Assembly (NCBI RefSeq): GCF_021389935.1
Contig: NZ_CP089979.1
Span: forward strand, 5,375,001-5,439,000
Direction of reading: 5' to 3'
Source: Fulvivirga ligni
Lineage (GTDB): Bacteria > Bacteroidota > Bacteroidia > Cytophagales > Cyclobacteriaceae
Length of the DNA: 64,000 bases
A program made the translations under genes and the position numbers. This document shows, piece by piece, positions 19,801 through 29,637 of this stretch. The first letter of the stretch is position 1. Each line of letters begins with the position of its first letter. The notes beneath the pieces are model-generated. The model made no database searches and was not told the DNA's origin. It saw only the letters and a program-made list of their open reading frames with translations.

Positions 19801-20383
19801 AACCTCAGCGGTAACGTATCCTATAGTAGAACCTGGAAGAGGTCGGCTAAGGTTGATTTGCTCGGCGGCACATACTTTTGAAGATGTTGACAAGACTTTA
19901 AAAGTTCTAAAAGAGGCTGAAGAGGTAGTAGATCATCAACTGAAGATGTCACAAAACCATCATAGAAAGGCAAAATATCTCGTCCGGGCTGACCTAGACA
20001 AATGGGCGAACATCTTTGTTGAATATCTAAATAGCGCTGTTTTCACCTCTCAATCCTTAATACCAGATTTATTGATATCAATAAAAACTTTGAAAGCCAC
20101 TACTCCATTAAATATTGTCGTTGATAATGGAATAGCCAAAATGAACACGGCACATACTGATAATGTAACCAAATCCGTCCTCCTCTTTAAGGACGATGAT
20201 ACCCTTCATGCTTTATATAGATTAAACATTCAAGAGATATTACTTGGTATCAGCCAAGGCACTTGCGTGTTAGAAGGTGATGTAGAGCCCTTTACCTGGT
20301 TTATGGCTAGAATTAAGGATCTACATGAAAACAGTCTGGCCTCTAAAACAAATGAGTTTAATGAAACAGAAACCTTGGCATAA
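16823..20383 (+). CDS. Adenylation-ACP-alpha-oxoamine synthase fusion enzyme
   Basis: A 1186-residue multidomain enzyme. Residues about 20-500 form an NRPS-type adenylation domain: A3 [10 protein letters not shown] near 165, A4 FDPSVSE with the amino-binding Asp near 210, A5 NAYGPTE near 296, A7 YKTGDL, A8 [15 protein letters not shown] near 402 and A10 PNGKVDR with the catalytic Lys near 493. Residues about 525-600 form a carrier domain with GIDSL (Ser near 560) and a PKS-like SVELSSRL. Residues about 640-1035 form a PLP-dependent alpha-oxoamine synthase: GTGMG, DEAHSFG near 853 and the Schiff-base Lys in TTLSKALG near 887. The last 130 residues have weak SCP2-like character (inference). The plan predicts loading of an acyl or aminoacyl group on the carrier and decarboxylative condensation with an amino acid to give an aminoketone. 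An SDR gene follows. Confidence 0.88.
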   Translation: MNESNYSYTEFLEETVDLTQSIHAHIIKQATKQPDKTAIIDQSECISYEQLLSKSEDIANEILSRDIQPGALVGVCMSRSWELIATVLGILQSGCAYVPLDPKYPRERIRFMLQHSKAAAVVVDDTITSELCKGFQLINKNSLSQARPLELPTVSTSSLAYVIYTSGSTGQPKGVAIEHRNVLAMINAMNEILDNKDLEGMLAATSICFDPSVSEILGTLALGGSVILAKNMLDLPELDKKGLIKSCVVVPSAVQALLSSGWKPEGIRTIIFGSEALKQPLVEKLFALNISARIFNAYGPTEDTVFSTYTEILDATQPITIGQSVPYSNSYILNEDMTPVKSGEAGELYLAGSKLARGYLFDESKTDERFIQIKSEHITESRIYKTGDLCRRLKNGNIEFLGRIDQQVKVKGFRIELKEIESVLESKEGVITAAALVTDGLHEQQVLTAFVTCSDHHTSTDCLKSHLSDRLPKYMIPQVIHITDSLPLLPNGKVDRNQLIRLSKNSHKTTPTPIKTNKDITFDQSDILEVIQDTTASLLGYKDSIEIAIDLSFESMGIDSLASVELSSRLAKALNIPLPVNIILEYPTAEELAHYIINMNSKDNNPLRSKQKSSNSLATFQTQIQSSHPTFQAAKINAWSVNDKSKLVQEVLHMVNSQRRNPYSKVLRTGSATHGLVSDAYSDEEQDAIIWTTNLYLGLNRDKEVIQESSKALHSFGTGMGTSAAASGMTDLHLTFEKEFAKLTGKPSACLFPTGYTANLGAVAGILNHNDVVVIDQLCHASIVDGARLSRASIRTFKHNNIADLEEILKTEVSAYRTTLVVLEGVYSMGEGAAPVADIVRMAKKYDALVLVDEAHSFGFYGDGGAGICAAQGITEDVDFIMTTLSKALGSIGGVVSASQEHIDLIKSSSRAYIFQASISPADMAAALIALRRLRSDDALRERLWNTTRYMRKRFTEEGYDLGTGDGPIVTPHFSNKDKLYGLVQEMYKRGVQTSAVTYPIVEPGRGRLRLICSAAHTFEDVDKTLKVLKEAEEVVDHQLKMSQNHHRKAKYLVRADLDKWANIFVEYLNSAVFTSQSLIPDLLISIKTLKATTPLNIVVDNGIAKMNTAHTDNVTKSVLLFKDDDTLHALYRLNIQEILLGISQGTCVLEGDVEPFTWFMARIKDLHENSLASKTNEFNETETLA

Positions 20384-20489
20384 GCCAAATGGTAAACAAG
20401 TCAGATTTGAATTATACATGGATAGATTCGGTTAACTGATCGTAGAAGATAGGTGTGACCTTTGTACTGTATCATTTAAATAAAAAGAG

Positions 20490-21215
20490 ATGAAAAAAGT
20501 ATTGATAACAGGTGCAAACAAAGGAATTGGTTTTCAGGTAGCTAAGCAAATGGCAGAAAAAGGCTATTATGTTTATTTGGGATGTAGAGATTTAGAAAGA
20601 GGCCAGGAGGCTGTAAATAAATTAGTAGCGGAAGGTCTTTCAAATGTAGAGGTTTTAGTAATAGATGTAGCTGATAGCGAATCGATTATAAAGGCAAAAG
20701 AGGTGTATGAGCAAAAAGAGGAAAGCCTTGATGTACTTATTAACAACGCAGGAATTTCATTCATGCAGGCTCCACAGTTGGCCTCTGTTGTTCAGACTGA
20801 TGCCATAAAACAAATCTTCGCTGTGAACTTTCATGGGGTAATAGAAACTACACAACAGTTTTTACCACTACTGAAAAAGTCTGATGCTCCTAGAATAGCC
20901 AATGTGAGTAGTGACTTAGGTTCTCTCACTACACAAAGTAATTATGACTGGCAGCATGCCATGATAAAACCTGTGGGTTACATTTCTTCCAAAGCTGCGT
21001 TGAACGCTTTTACTGTAGCTTTAGCTTATGAATTGAAGGACTCAAACTTTAAGGTGAATAGTGTAAACCCTGGAGCAACGGCCACGGACCTCAATAATCA
21101 TATGGGATCAAGAACTCCAGAGTTTGCGGCTCAAATTATAGTAGAATGTGCTACCTTACCTGAAGATGGCCCAAGTGGTAAATTCTTCAGCGAAGAAGGC
21201 TTTTTACCGTGGTAA
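20490..21215 (+). CDS. SDR-family NAD(P)-dependent oxidoreductase
   Basis: A 241-residue classical short-chain dehydrogenase. The cofactor motif is TGANKGIG at the N-terminus, the structural motif NNAGIS lies near residue 86, and the catalytic Ser (VSSDLG) and YxxxK (YISSKAA) are present. It most resembles carbonyl-reductase-type SDRs; the substrate is unknown. It lies 106 bases after the adenylation-AOS fusion, so it could reduce that enzyme's ketone product, as 3-ketosphinganine reductase does after serine palmitoyltransferase. Equally it could pair only with the AraC gene nine bases downstream, since SDR-AraC neighbours are common. Confidence 0.88.
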   Translation: MKKVLITGANKGIGFQVAKQMAEKGYYVYLGCRDLERGQEAVNKLVAEGLSNVEVLVIDVADSESIIKAKEVYEQKEESLDVLINNAGISFMQAPQLASVVQTDAIKQIFAVNFHGVIETTQQFLPLLKKSDAPRIANVSSDLGSLTTQSNYDWQHAMIKPVGYISSKAALNAFTVALAYELKDSNFKVNSVNPGATATDLNNHMGSRTPEFAAQIIVECATLPEDGPSGKFFSEEGFLPW

Positions 21216-21224
21216 TTGAATAGA

Positions 21225-22133
21225 ATGGAACAGCGAGAGATAAAGAATGTAAAAACCATATCTGAATATCATCAGATTATGGGATTGCCATCGCCAGATC
21301 ATCCACTTATCAGTGTTATAGACATCGGTAAGCATAGTCTGGATGGCGACTCCACCGTATTTAGCTTCAGCTTTTATGCCATAGCCATTAAGAGAGATTT
21401 CTCTGGAAAAATGCGTTATGGCCAGCAAGAGTACGACTTTGATAACGGCATGATGACCTTTATCTCTCCCAAGCAGGTGTTTTCATTTGAGAGCAATAAG
21501 AAATCATGTACTTCAGGATGGCTTATATTAATCCATCCTGATTTCATGTGGAACAGCACATTGGCCACAGCTATTGATCAATACGAGTTCTTTGATTACA
21601 GTACCAATGAAGCACTGTTTCTCTCTGAAAAAGAGGAAAATCTGATCATTAATATCATTCAGATTATTCAGCAAGAGTATCATACAAACCTGGATGGTTA
21701 CAGTCAGGAAATCATCATTGCGCAAATAGAGTTATTATTAAAATATGCTCAGAGATTTTATCAAAGGCAGTTTCTAACTAGATCAAAAGCTAATCATGAA
21801 GTACTGACGCAGCTTGAAAGCCTACTTAGTGAGTATTTCAATGGCCCAAATCTCACTGATAAAGGCATGCCTTCAGTACAGTTTGTTGCAGATGCACTGC
21901 ATCTATCTCCCAACTATTTGAGCAGGCTATTACAAACACTTACAGGCCAAAGTACCAAGCAATTTATTCAGGATAAACTGATCCATCTGGCCAAAGAAAA
22001 ACTCACCACTACCAACCTAACCATCAGCCAAATAGCCTATGAGTTAGGTTTTGATTACCCACAGTCTTTTACCAAGCTATTCAGAGCTAAGACAAATCAA
22101 TCGCCATTGGAATTTAGGAAGTCTTTTAATTGA
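21225..22133 (+). CDS. AraC-family transcriptional regulator
   Basis: About 302 residues. The N-terminal half is a cupin-like effector domain (FSFYAIAIKR, FDNGMMTFISPKQVF). The C-terminal AraC DNA-binding domain has two helix-turn-helix units (VQFVADALHLSPNYLSRLLQ and ISQIAYELGFDYPQSFTKLF). A reading from TTG at 21216 is open, but the ATG at 21225 is preferred; it lies nine bases after the SDR stop, so the two genes form an operon. The likely target is the SDR gene or the fusion-SDR-AraC cluster. Confidence 0.88.
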   Translation: MEQREIKNVKTISEYHQIMGLPSPDHPLISVIDIGKHSLDGDSTVFSFSFYAIAIKRDFSGKMRYGQQEYDFDNGMMTFISPKQVFSFESNKKSCTSGWLILIHPDFMWNSTLATAIDQYEFFDYSTNEALFLSEKEENLIINIIQIIQQEYHTNLDGYSQEIIIAQIELLLKYAQRFYQRQFLTRSKANHEVLTQLESLLSEYFNGPNLTDKGMPSVQFVADALHLSPNYLSRLLQTLTGQSTKQFIQDKLIHLAKEKLTTTNLTISQIAYELGFDYPQSFTKLFRAKTNQSPLEFRKSFN

Positions 22134-22146
22134 GTAGTACTTGTTA

Positions 22147-22166
22147 TGTTGGTAATAACACCAACA
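22147..22166. repeat. 20-bp inverted repeat, second copy
   Basis: TGTTGGTAATAACACCAACA differs by one base from the element at 12061-12080. A partial relative (GTGATAACCAACAAGGGCTAA) follows around 22207-22227. It lies just after the AraC stop in a non-coding gap. Confidence 0.75.
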
Positions 22167-22261
22167 AAGGCTAAAAGACTTTCAACGAAGTACGGCTGTT
22201 CAATTTGTGATAACCAACAAGGGCTAAATAACTTAGTGGTGCTTAAAAATAGCAGAAGTCA

Positions 22262-22300
22262 TTTCACCTCACCCCCGGCTCTTCTCCTCAAGGAGAAGGG
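22262..22300. repeat. 39-bp dispersed hairpin repeat, copy A
   Basis: Contains a perfect hairpin core CTTCTCC-TCAA-GGAGAAG preceded by TTTCACCTCACCCCCGGCT. An inverted copy with two differences in 39 bases lies at 63826-63864. This is an interspersed, non-coding repeat. Confidence 0.8.
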
Positions 22301-22310
22301 AGGTGGACAT

Positions 22311-22342
22311 AAAAAAAGCCGACATGTGATCATGTCGGCTTT
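22311..22342 (-). terminator. Rho-independent terminator of the outer-membrane protein gene
   Basis: A 12-bp perfect stem (AAAGCCGACATG and its complement) with a 4-base loop. Read on the minus strand it is followed by a T run and lies about 23 bases after the stop of the 22365-23405 gene. Confidence 0.85.
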
Positions 22343-22364
22343 GATGTTTTTATGGTTACTGGAA

Positions 22365-23405
22365 TTACTTTCCAAATGCTTCTACAGAGTAGTCAAGGTT
22401 GGTACTATAAACAGGGAAACTAATTTTTACTAAGGCGTAAAATCCTTGTCCTTTTAAACCTGGACGCATACCTACTTCACCACCATATGACCAGCTTAGT
22501 GTTCTGTTAAACTTACCATCTATACCCGCTCTAAACCCGATCATTGTAGTCTCTAAATTTTCTGCGCTGTATACGTTTCCGCCGTAGATAATATCATCGA
22601 CGCCAATAGCTGGTGCTATCATAATATCCAAGAAGGCCGTAAAGATAAGATCATCAACACCTTCTTGATATTTGTTATCAAAATCTACTGCCACGTTCTT
22701 TATCCAGCTCATAGAACCGCCTACATAAACACCTTTTACATCAATACCTGAAAAAAGCGTTGTATTCTTCATTTGTTCTTCACTGTTTTCAAACTGCTCC
22801 GGAATAGCCCCTCCAAAAGCCTCGGTCATGGTCATACCTTGAGCCTCAAGAGCTCTGTTTACATCCACCGAAGTATCAAAGAAAACACCTCCAAGTCTGG
22901 CTCCATAAACTTTCCTTACCTTACAAGGTATTTCGGCGTTTAGTGGTACACGAGCAGCCCACTTATCACCTTTATAACTTTTTCTGTATAAGAACATTTT
23001 AGTTTTACCACTCTCTTCAAAGTCTTTGATGTGGTAGGTAGCACCTAGTTCATAATAATTAAATACCCTTGGAGTTCCTCCTAAATCAGGATTTTCCTCA
23101 AGCAAATTATCTGCGATGTGCCTGGATAGGTCAAAAGGTTTTGCATACGCTTTTCTGGTATGAACTCTAAAGTCCATTTTCTCTTTCCAGAAATAGGTAG
23201 CTTCAAGACCAAAGCCAGCGTTTATATTTGCTTTCCACAACTCACCATAAACTGGCTGAAACTGAACGAACAGCTTATTAATAGCATATGGCTCATCATA
23301 TAATTCTTCGTAAGTTACGGGTTGTTGGTCGCGCCTTTTTTGCGCCATACCTGACGATACCACAAGCAGGACGAAAAGCACTAAAAAAATATGAGACTTC
23401 TTCAC
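22365..23405 (-). CDS. Predicted outer-membrane beta-barrel protein
   Basis: A 346-residue protein with a signal peptide (about 1-21, cleavage after GMA). It alternates aromatic and small residues in strands typical of a barrel (for example FGLEATYFW, VFNYYELGATYHI, TMIGFRAGI). Its C-terminal region ends in strands FYALVKISFPVY and LDYSVEAF. No enzymatic motif is visible. Function unknown. It is monocistronic, with its own terminator. Confidence 0.7.
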   Translation of the reverse strand: MKKSHIFLVLFVLLVVSSGMAQKRRDQQPVTYEELYDEPYAINKLFVQFQPVYGELWKANINAGFGLEATYFWKEKMDFRVHTRKAYAKPFDLSRHIADNLLEENPDLGGTPRVFNYYELGATYHIKDFEESGKTKMFLYRKSYKGDKWAARVPLNAEIPCKVRKVYGARLGGVFFDTSVDVNRALEAQGMTMTEAFGGAIPEQFENSEEQMKNTTLFSGIDVKGVYVGGSMSWIKNVAVDFDNKYQEGVDDLIFTAFLDIMIAPAIGVDDIIYGGNVYSAENLETTMIGFRAGIDGKFNRTLSWSYGGEVGMRPGLKGQGFYALVKISFPVYSTNLDYSVEAFGK

Positions 23406-23635
23406 GGTTATTGAAATTAAAAAATAGCTTTTGAAAATAGCTCTACAATAAAGTTATAAAAATAGTAAAATTTGCGTTAGCTCCTATATTTACCTTTAAT
23501 ATAACTTCCAACCAGGCAACAATATAAGCATTAATTAGAATAATGGAATAAAAGGTAACAGGTTGACACACATTCTCTCCATTAAATATATGTTTAAACT
23601 ATAATTTTTAATACTTTTCGGGTTTATAGCCAACT

Positions 23636-24898
23636 ATGAAAATCAGAAGAAAGACTAATGAGTGCCCAAACTGTGGCGCCAACCTGAATAAAGTATATAA
23701 TTATTGCCCTATGTGTGGCCAGGAAAACACCAGCAACTATGTTTCTTTAAAAACGCTGCTTGGTGACTTCTTTAACACTTACTTTGCTCTAGACTCAAAG
23801 TTTGCAAAAACAGTGTCACCTTTCTTCTTTAAACCGGGCTATCTTACCAATAAATACTCAGAAGGTAAAAGGGCTTCTTACACTCATCCGCTTAGGCTTT
23901 ATCTTATCTTAAGTCTATTTTTCTTCTTTGTATTCAAAAAAGTAGCTAACACAGATGATCTCCGAAAAGGCTACAATAATAGTGATGGAAATATATCTGT
24001 ATACATTGACTTGGATGATGTAGAAGGCCTGAGTAAAGAAACTAAAAAGGCCTTGACTGATCATGTGAGCAAAAAAGATATGAAGGCTATACTCAAAGCC
24101 ATGAATAAGAGTGAAGATCAGGAGGCGTTTCAAAGATCTTTACAAACTGAGCTTTCTGATCAGAAAAAAGAGACCCTCAAATCCGCTTTGGGTGAAAAAG
24201 CTTTATTTCAAATAGGGCTAACACCTTATGACTCGTTAACTGCTTCGTTAAAAAAAGAATTACAACAGGACTCCTTGAAGCTAGCCGAGCAAACTTCAAA
24301 ATCGAAAGTGGCTAAAAACAAAAATTCACAGGACTCTACCAAATTCATATTGGCGAGGGTAGATTGGGACCTGGTAGATAGTTTAAAGCACGAAGAGTCA
24401 TATTCTGATGAACAGCTTTTGGATAGCATGTATCTTGGAGAACTAGGAACATTCGATCATTTACTGGCCATACAGGCTATAAGGATTAATCGTGACCCTG
24501 ATGATGGTATCGATTATATATTGAGCAATCTTCCTATTATGATGCTCTTTTTAGTGCCTGTGTTTGCGGCTATTCTAAAGCTGCTTTACATCAGAAGAAA
24601 GCACCTTTATATTAAGCATCTTATTCATGCACTTAATTTGCATTCTTTCGTGTATTTCTTTTACGGATGTACGCTGCTGCTACTTATGTGGTTCGATCTT
24701 TCAGAAAAGGCCTCAACCATAGTAACACTATTGGGCTTTATAATCGCCAGTGTTTATGCCTATATTTCCTTTTTGAAAGTATATAAGCAGGGTTGGTTTA
24801 AAACGCTCGTCAAGTTCAAGATAGTGGGATGGCTTTATTTCACCTTCATTTCACTATTCCTGGTATCAGAAGCGTTTATATCCCTGCTATTATTTTAG
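23636..24898 (+). CDS. DUF3667-type zinc-ribbon membrane protein
   Basis: A 420-residue protein. The N-terminal zinc ribbon has CPNC (about 10-13) and CPMC (about 24-27). The following segment ([19 protein letters not shown]...[25 protein letters not shown] in outline) is the hallmark of the DUF3667 family. A membrane helix near 90-103 is followed by a long charged insertion (about 105-300) and then four membrane segments to the C-terminus. The role of the family is unknown. Its stop overlaps the convergent hemL stop by four bases. Confidence 0.85.
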   Translation: MKIRRKTNECPNCGANLNKVYNYCPMCGQENTSNYVSLKTLLGDFFNTYFALDSKFAKTVSPFFFKPGYLTNKYSEGKRASYTHPLRLYLILSLFFFFVFKKVANTDDLRKGYNNSDGNISVYIDLDDVEGLSKETKKALTDHVSKKDMKAILKAMNKSEDQEAFQRSLQTELSDQKKETLKSALGEKALFQIGLTPYDSLTASLKKELQQDSLKLAEQTSKSKVAKNKNSQDSTKFILARVDWDLVDSLKHEESYSDEQLLDSMYLGELGTFDHLLAIQAIRINRDPDDGIDYILSNLPIMMLFLVPVFAAILKLLYIRRKHLYIKHLIHALNLHSFVYFFYGCTLLLLMWFDLSEKASTIVTLLGFIIASVYAYISFLKVYKQGWFKTLVKFKIVGWLYFTFISLFLVSEAFISLLLF

Positions 24899-26184
24899 TG
24901 AATGTCCTGGAGCACTTTATAGTTAGCATCCACAATTTTCTGAACTAAATTCTCAGTGATCTCTGTAGAGATGAATAGCGTTTCAAATTGTGATGGAGCC
25001 AGGTAAATCCCTTCGTTAAGCATTCCTCTGAAATACTTACCGAATAGCTCTGTATCGCAAGTTTTAGCAGATTCAAAATCAGTAATCTTTTGATTAGAAA
25101 AGAAAATACTGATCATAGATCCCAGCTGATTGATGGTATAATCCAGCCCTAGCTTAGTAAGATTATCTCTAAAACCAGCTTCAATTTGCTTTGTGGTAGC
25201 ATCCAATTGCTCATATACAGCCGGATTACTATATAAGTAGCTCAGCATAGCATAACCTGCTGCCATTGCTACAGGGTTTCCAGACAAAGTACCAGCCTGA
25301 TAAACAGGACCTACAGGAGAAACAAACTCCATGATCTCCCTTTTACCACCATAGGCACCTACCGGCATTCCTCCGCCAATAATTTTACCCATAGTTGTGA
25401 GATCAGCAGAAACATTAAAAAGCTCCTGCGCCCCACCTCTGGCCAGTCTAAAGCCAGTCATTACTTCATCAAAAATGAGAACAATCCCATGTTGATCACA
25501 TAAAGATCTTAGCCCTTGTAAATAACCTTCTACCGGAGTTATACAGCCCATATTACCTGCTACTGGCTCAAGTATAATGGCGGCAATATTATCCGGATTA
25601 CTTTCTATCAGGTGTTTTACTGCTACCAGGTCATTGAAAGGAGCTGTTAAAGTATCTTTAGCTACTCCCTCAGTTACTCCCGGGCTATTGGGTACGCCCA
25701 TAGTGGCAGCACCACTACCGGCAGCGATTAAAAATGAATCACCATGGCCGTGGTAGCAACCTTCAAATTTTATGATTTTTTCTCTGTTAGTATATCCTCT
25801 GGCTAATCGTATGGCCGACATAGTGGCTTCAGTACCAGAGTTTACCATTCGCACCTTTTCAACAGAAGGCACCATTTTACAGATAAGCTCTGCAATGATA
25901 ATTTCCTTCTCCGTTGGTGCCCCGAAAGATAAAGATGATTTAATAGCCTCAGCAACAGCACCTTCTATATCAGGATGGCTATGACCTAAAATCATAGGCC
26001 CCCAGGAATTGATCAGATCTACATACTCATTATCATCAGCATCATACATAAATGCACCCTTAGCTGATTTTATAAATAACGGATCTCCTCCTACTGATTT
26101 AAATGCTCTTACGGGAGAGTTAACCCCGCCTGGTATAAATTTCTGTGCTTTACTGAATAATTCTTTACTATTATCAATCTTCAT
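24895..26184 (-). CDS. hemL: Glutamate-1-semialdehyde 2,1-aminomutase
   Basis: A 429-residue PLP enzyme of class III aminotransferase fold, converting glutamate-1-semialdehyde to 5-aminolevulinate in tetrapyrrole synthesis. It has [11 protein letters not shown] at the N-terminus, [17 protein letters not shown], the cofactor Asp in [10 protein letters not shown] and the Schiff-base Lys near 267 in [18 protein letters not shown]. Length and motifs match HemL closely. Its start overlaps the end of the preceding gene by 11 bases, so guaA, the TPR/binding protein and hemL read as one leftward unit. Confidence 0.96.
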   Translation of the reverse strand: MKIDNSKELFSKAQKFIPGGVNSPVRAFKSVGGDPLFIKSAKGAFMYDADDNEYVDLINSWGPMILGHSHPDIEGAVAEAIKSSLSFGAPTEKEIIIAELICKMVPSVEKVRMVNSGTEATMSAIRLARGYTNREKIIKFEGCYHGHGDSFLIAAGSGAATMGVPNSPGVTEGVAKDTLTAPFNDLVAVKHLIESNPDNIAAIILEPVAGNMGCITPVEGYLQGLRSLCDQHGIVLIFDEVMTGFRLARGGAQELFNVSADLTTMGKIIGGGMPVGAYGGKREIMEFVSPVGPVYQAGTLSGNPVAMAAGYAMLSYLYSNPAVYEQLDATTKQIEAGFRDNLTKLGLDYTINQLGSMISIFFSNQKITDFESAKTCDTELFGKYFRGMLNEGIYLAPSQFETLFISTEITENLVQKIVDANYKVLQDIH

Positions 26185-27919
26185 TCTTATCTTCTATTTC
26201 ATACAACACTTCTACTCCTTCCGGACCAAAATTCAAGATGGGAACTAACGCATTATCCTGACTGCTTTGATAGCTGTAACCAGGAGTTAAATAACCTGGC
26301 ATAAATTTCTCCTTCTCCCAACCCAGTTGAAAATACTTTCCATATTCTTCCAGGCTTTTACCCATGAAAAGCATCATATCATAACCAATGGCAGAATAGT
26401 TAGTAGGAGCTATTTTATGTCTTGAGATATAATTCTTTCTAAAAGTTTCGTAAGCAGGGTTATCCGTAGGCATATATAAAGGTGCGTATAAGGCCGCTCC
26501 TAATTTCTGATATACATCGTAACCTACTACAGAAAGTTCCAGCCAATCAGCTGATCCTACCACAAGCACAGAGTCACCTCGGGTTTGCACGGCACTGATC
26601 ACTTTGGTATATATAAGCTCATCTTTAGAGGCAACAAAAATATGTCCTAAGCTGCCTTTTTTAATTTTCAATCTTAAAGCTTCATCATCAGGACCACCTA
26701 TTTTTCCTTTGTTCACCAGCATATCAAGGATACTTCTACTTTTGTCCTTTTCAATCATTTGAGAAGATATAATATTAAAACCTTCCGCTTCGATTTCCTT
26801 TTTATAAGCATTCGCCACAATTGAATCGCCCGCTGCCTCACCGTAGAATATAAGGCCTGTTTTATTGAAAGCATGCTTTGCTACATAATCAGCTGTTTTC
26901 TTCCCTACTGTCTCATCACTTGGGCTAAATAGAAAGGAGTATGGGTTCTGACCAATCACATCTGCGTCAGATGAAAGCGGATTGATCATGTTAATTTTAT
27001 TCTTAAAAGAAAAATCCTGAACTAACTCTCTAGGGCCTGAAAACAACGGACCGATGATTAAATCCATAGATTTCAATTCTTCTTTCTCCAGAATTTTTTG
27101 CGTTGTCTCTTTGCTTCGCTTAGTATCATAAGCATAGAGCTCTACATTAATTCCTTGCTGCTTGAGAGTATCCATGGCTAGCCTCATGCCTTCGTAAAGA
27201 TCGAGCACAAGCTGATTTACTTTAGGCCTTTCGTTAGCTTCCAGTCTGTTCATAAGGAAAGGGAAAAGTACTGCTACCCTATACCTATCTTTATGCTCTG
27301 ACTTTTCTATTCTAACTATATTGAAATCATCCTTATTAAGATCGAATTTGTCAATTAGCTCTGAAAGCAGTTCTTTATCCTGACTTACCAATGGCTGAGC
27401 AGCAATTTTCTTAGCCAATACTTCAGCCAATACTGCATCTTTAGGATGATTTTGATATAACTGCTCAAGGTTATCTATTACTTCTACCTGATCCAGATAG
27501 TGATATTTCAGGTTATAGACATCCTTTTTATATGCTTTGTCATTTATCGCATTTAGAGCCGTGATACCCTGATTATACTCCTTAGATTCTAAATAAATCT
27601 TACCCAACCAGTAGTTTACCTCATTAACTTTTGACCATTTTGGGTACTTCTCTCGTATCTGCAAAAAGGCCGTTTTAGCCATAGGAGCATAGCCTTGGTT
27701 ATAAGCGGAGATAGCATAGTAAAAAGAAGCATATTGTACGAATGGATTATTAGCCTCCTCAGCCATAAGCGGCTTAAAGGCTTCCATTGCCAAACTATAA
27801 CTCTTATCATTGAATAGAGCCTTGGCATTAAGGTACTGCTGCTGCTTACTACCTTGAGCAAATATGGAGTTAAAACAAAGTAAAAAGCCGACTAGAAATA
27901 ATAGGTTTTTAGAATTCAT
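26174..27919 (-). CDS. TPR plus periplasmic-binding-fold protein (LppC/LivJ-like)
   Basis: A 581-residue secreted protein. A signal peptide (MNSKNLLF to IFA, about 1-22) is placed correctly by the ATG at 27919; a GTG at 27937 would overlap guaA. Residues about 25-210 are TPR-like helices. From about 215 ([10 protein letters not shown]) to about 560 the sequence resembles the type I periplasmic-binding fold of amino-acid ABC receptors and LppC/LpoA ([36 protein letters not shown]). This TPR-binding-fold pairing recalls LpoA-type envelope proteins. A solute-receptor or cell-wall-accessory role is possible; no ABC importer genes are adjacent. Confidence 0.8.
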   Translation of the reverse strand: MNSKNLLFLVGFLLCFNSIFAQGSKQQQYLNAKALFNDKSYSLAMEAFKPLMAEEANNPFVQYASFYYAISAYNQGYAPMAKTAFLQIREKYPKWSKVNEVNYWLGKIYLESKEYNQGITALNAINDKAYKKDVYNLKYHYLDQVEVIDNLEQLYQNHPKDAVLAEVLAKKIAAQPLVSQDKELLSELIDKFDLNKDDFNIVRIEKSEHKDRYRVAVLFPFLMNRLEANERPKVNQLVLDLYEGMRLAMDTLKQQGINVELYAYDTKRSKETTQKILEKEELKSMDLIIGPLFSGPRELVQDFSFKNKINMINPLSSDADVIGQNPYSFLFSPSDETVGKKTADYVAKHAFNKTGLIFYGEAAGDSIVANAYKKEIEAEGFNIISSQMIEKDKSRSILDMLVNKGKIGGPDDEALRLKIKKGSLGHIFVASKDELIYTKVISAVQTRGDSVLVVGSADWLELSVVGYDVYQKLGAALYAPLYMPTDNPAYETFRKNYISRHKIAPTNYSAIGYDMMLFMGKSLEEYGKYFQLGWEKEKFMPGYLTPGYSYQSSQDNALVPILNFGPEGVEVLYEIEDKNED

Positions 27920-27927
27920 AAGTTGAT

Positions 27928-29457
27928 TTATTCCCACTCTATAGTTGCAGGAGGTTTAGAACTAATATCGTACACTACTCTGTTAACACCTTTAACAGAA
28001 TTAATAATCTCATTTGAAACATCAGCCAAAAACTCATAAGGCAAATGGCACCAGTCTGCAGTCATACCATCTACGCTGGTTACTGCTCTCAGGCTTACCA
28101 CTCTTTCGTAGGTACGCTCATCGCCCATCACCCCTACTGACTGGATGGGTAATAGCATAGCACCTGCCTGCCATACATCGTCATATAATCCGGCTTTCTT
28201 CAAACCATTAACAAAAATATGATCTACCTGTTGCAGAATGTGTACTTTTTCAGGAGTTATATCTCCTAATATTCTTATTCCTAAACCTGGTCCTGGGAAT
28301 GGATGTCTTCCCAAAATAGATTGGTCTATTTCTAATGTTTTACCTACCAAACGTACTTCGTCTTTAAATAATGTATTTAAAGGCTCTACTACTTTTAGTT
28401 TCATGTAGTCAGGCAGTCCGCCCACGTTATGGTGTGATTTAATGGTAACAGATGGTCCATTTACTGATACTGACTCAATAACATCTGGGTAAATAGTACC
28501 CTGACCTAACCATTTTACATCTTCAATCAGGTGTGCTTCTTCATCAAAAACATCGATAAACACCTTACCAATGGCCTTTCTTTTTCCTTCAGGATCTGTT
28601 AAGCCCTTAAGAGCAGAATAAAATTTATCCTTGGCATCAACACCTTTTACATTAAGGCCCATGTCTTTGTAAGAATCCAGAACATCTTCGAATTCATTCT
28701 TTCTAAGTAGGCCGTTATCTACGAAAATACAATGTAAGTTGCTGCCAATAGCCTGATGAATAAGAACTGCTGCCACGGAAGAATCAACCCCTCCTGAAAG
28801 CCCTAACACTACCTTATCATCACCTAACTTTTCTTTTAGAGAAGCTACTGTACTCTCCACAAAAATATCAGGAGTCCAGCCTTGCTCGCAACCACAAATA
28901 TGTACTACAAAGTTTCTTAGTACTCGTTTTCCATCAGTACTATGTGTAACTTCCGGGTGGAACTGAATACCATAAGTTTGCTCACCTTCCTTTTTAAAAG
29001 CAGCTACTTTTACAGAAGGAGTACTGGCAATAATTTTAAAATCTTCAGGAAGCTCAGAAATGGTATCACCGTGTGACATCCACACCTGAGAGTCAATTGA
29101 AATCTCTTTCATCAGCTCATTATGCTGGTCTACTTTACTCAGCTTGGCTCTTCCGTACTCTCTTATTTCAGAAGGCAGAACATGACCTCCACTTTTATGC
29201 GCCATCATTTGGGCACCGTAGCAAACTCCTAAAACTGGCACTTTACCGCAGTAAGCACTCATATCTACATCAGGAGCATCATCTTGTCTTACAGAGCAAG
29301 GGCTACCAGAGAAAATAACTCCTTTTATATCATCAGTAAGTTCAGGAGCATTATTAAATGGGTGAATTTCACAATAAACGTTTAATTCTCTAACTCTTCT
29401 GGCTATCAGCTGCGTATACTGCGAGCCGAAATCCAGGATCAATATTTGTTCTGCCAT
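27928..29457 (-). CDS. guaA: GMP synthase (glutamine-hydrolysing)
   Basis: A 509-residue bifunctional enzyme making GMP from XMP, ATP and glutamine in the cytoplasm. The class I glutamine amidotransferase half has the nucleophile Cys near 79 ([10 protein letters not shown]) and the His/Glu of FHPEVTHS. The ATP pyrophosphatase half has the PP-loop [13 protein letters not shown], and the C-terminal dimerisation domain ends [17 protein letters not shown]. All landmarks are intact and the length is normal. Confidence 0.98.
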   Translation of the reverse strand: MAEQILILDFGSQYTQLIARRVRELNVYCEIHPFNNAPELTDDIKGVIFSGSPCSVRQDDAPDVDMSAYCGKVPVLGVCYGAQMMAHKSGGHVLPSEIREYGRAKLSKVDQHNELMKEISIDSQVWMSHGDTISELPEDFKIIASTPSVKVAAFKKEGEQTYGIQFHPEVTHSTDGKRVLRNFVVHICGCEQGWTPDIFVESTVASLKEKLGDDKVVLGLSGGVDSSVAAVLIHQAIGSNLHCIFVDNGLLRKNEFEDVLDSYKDMGLNVKGVDAKDKFYSALKGLTDPEGKRKAIGKVFIDVFDEEAHLIEDVKWLGQGTIYPDVIESVSVNGPSVTIKSHHNVGGLPDYMKLKVVEPLNTLFKDEVRLVGKTLEIDQSILGRHPFPGPGLGIRILGDITPEKVHILQQVDHIFVNGLKKAGLYDDVWQAGAMLLPIQSVGVMGDERTYERVVSLRAVTSVDGMTADWCHLPYEFLADVSNEIINSVKGVNRVVYDISSKPPATIEWE

Positions 29458-29637
29458 GGCACAAAAATAGTACGCTCCGTGGGGAAAAACTATTAATTTA
29501 TAAAAAGATGAATTTTCTTAATATTGTAGAAATAATTTCCCGGTTTACTCCAGACATTTTTTGATTATAAGAATGTAATCATAGTTGGCATAATATTTAA
29601 TAAGTCTTAGGTGTTTACAAATCAGAATTTAAAATCA

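Noticed and set aside
16823-20383. Capnine/sulfonolipid synthase of Cytophagales
   Set aside because: Known cysteate acyltransferases are stand-alone oxoamine synthases of about 400 residues; the fused adenylation and carrier domains do not fit.
22146-22433. A 95-codon open frame after the AraC gene
   Set aside because: It runs through both dispersed repeats and the terminator and overlaps the real leftward outer-membrane protein gene.
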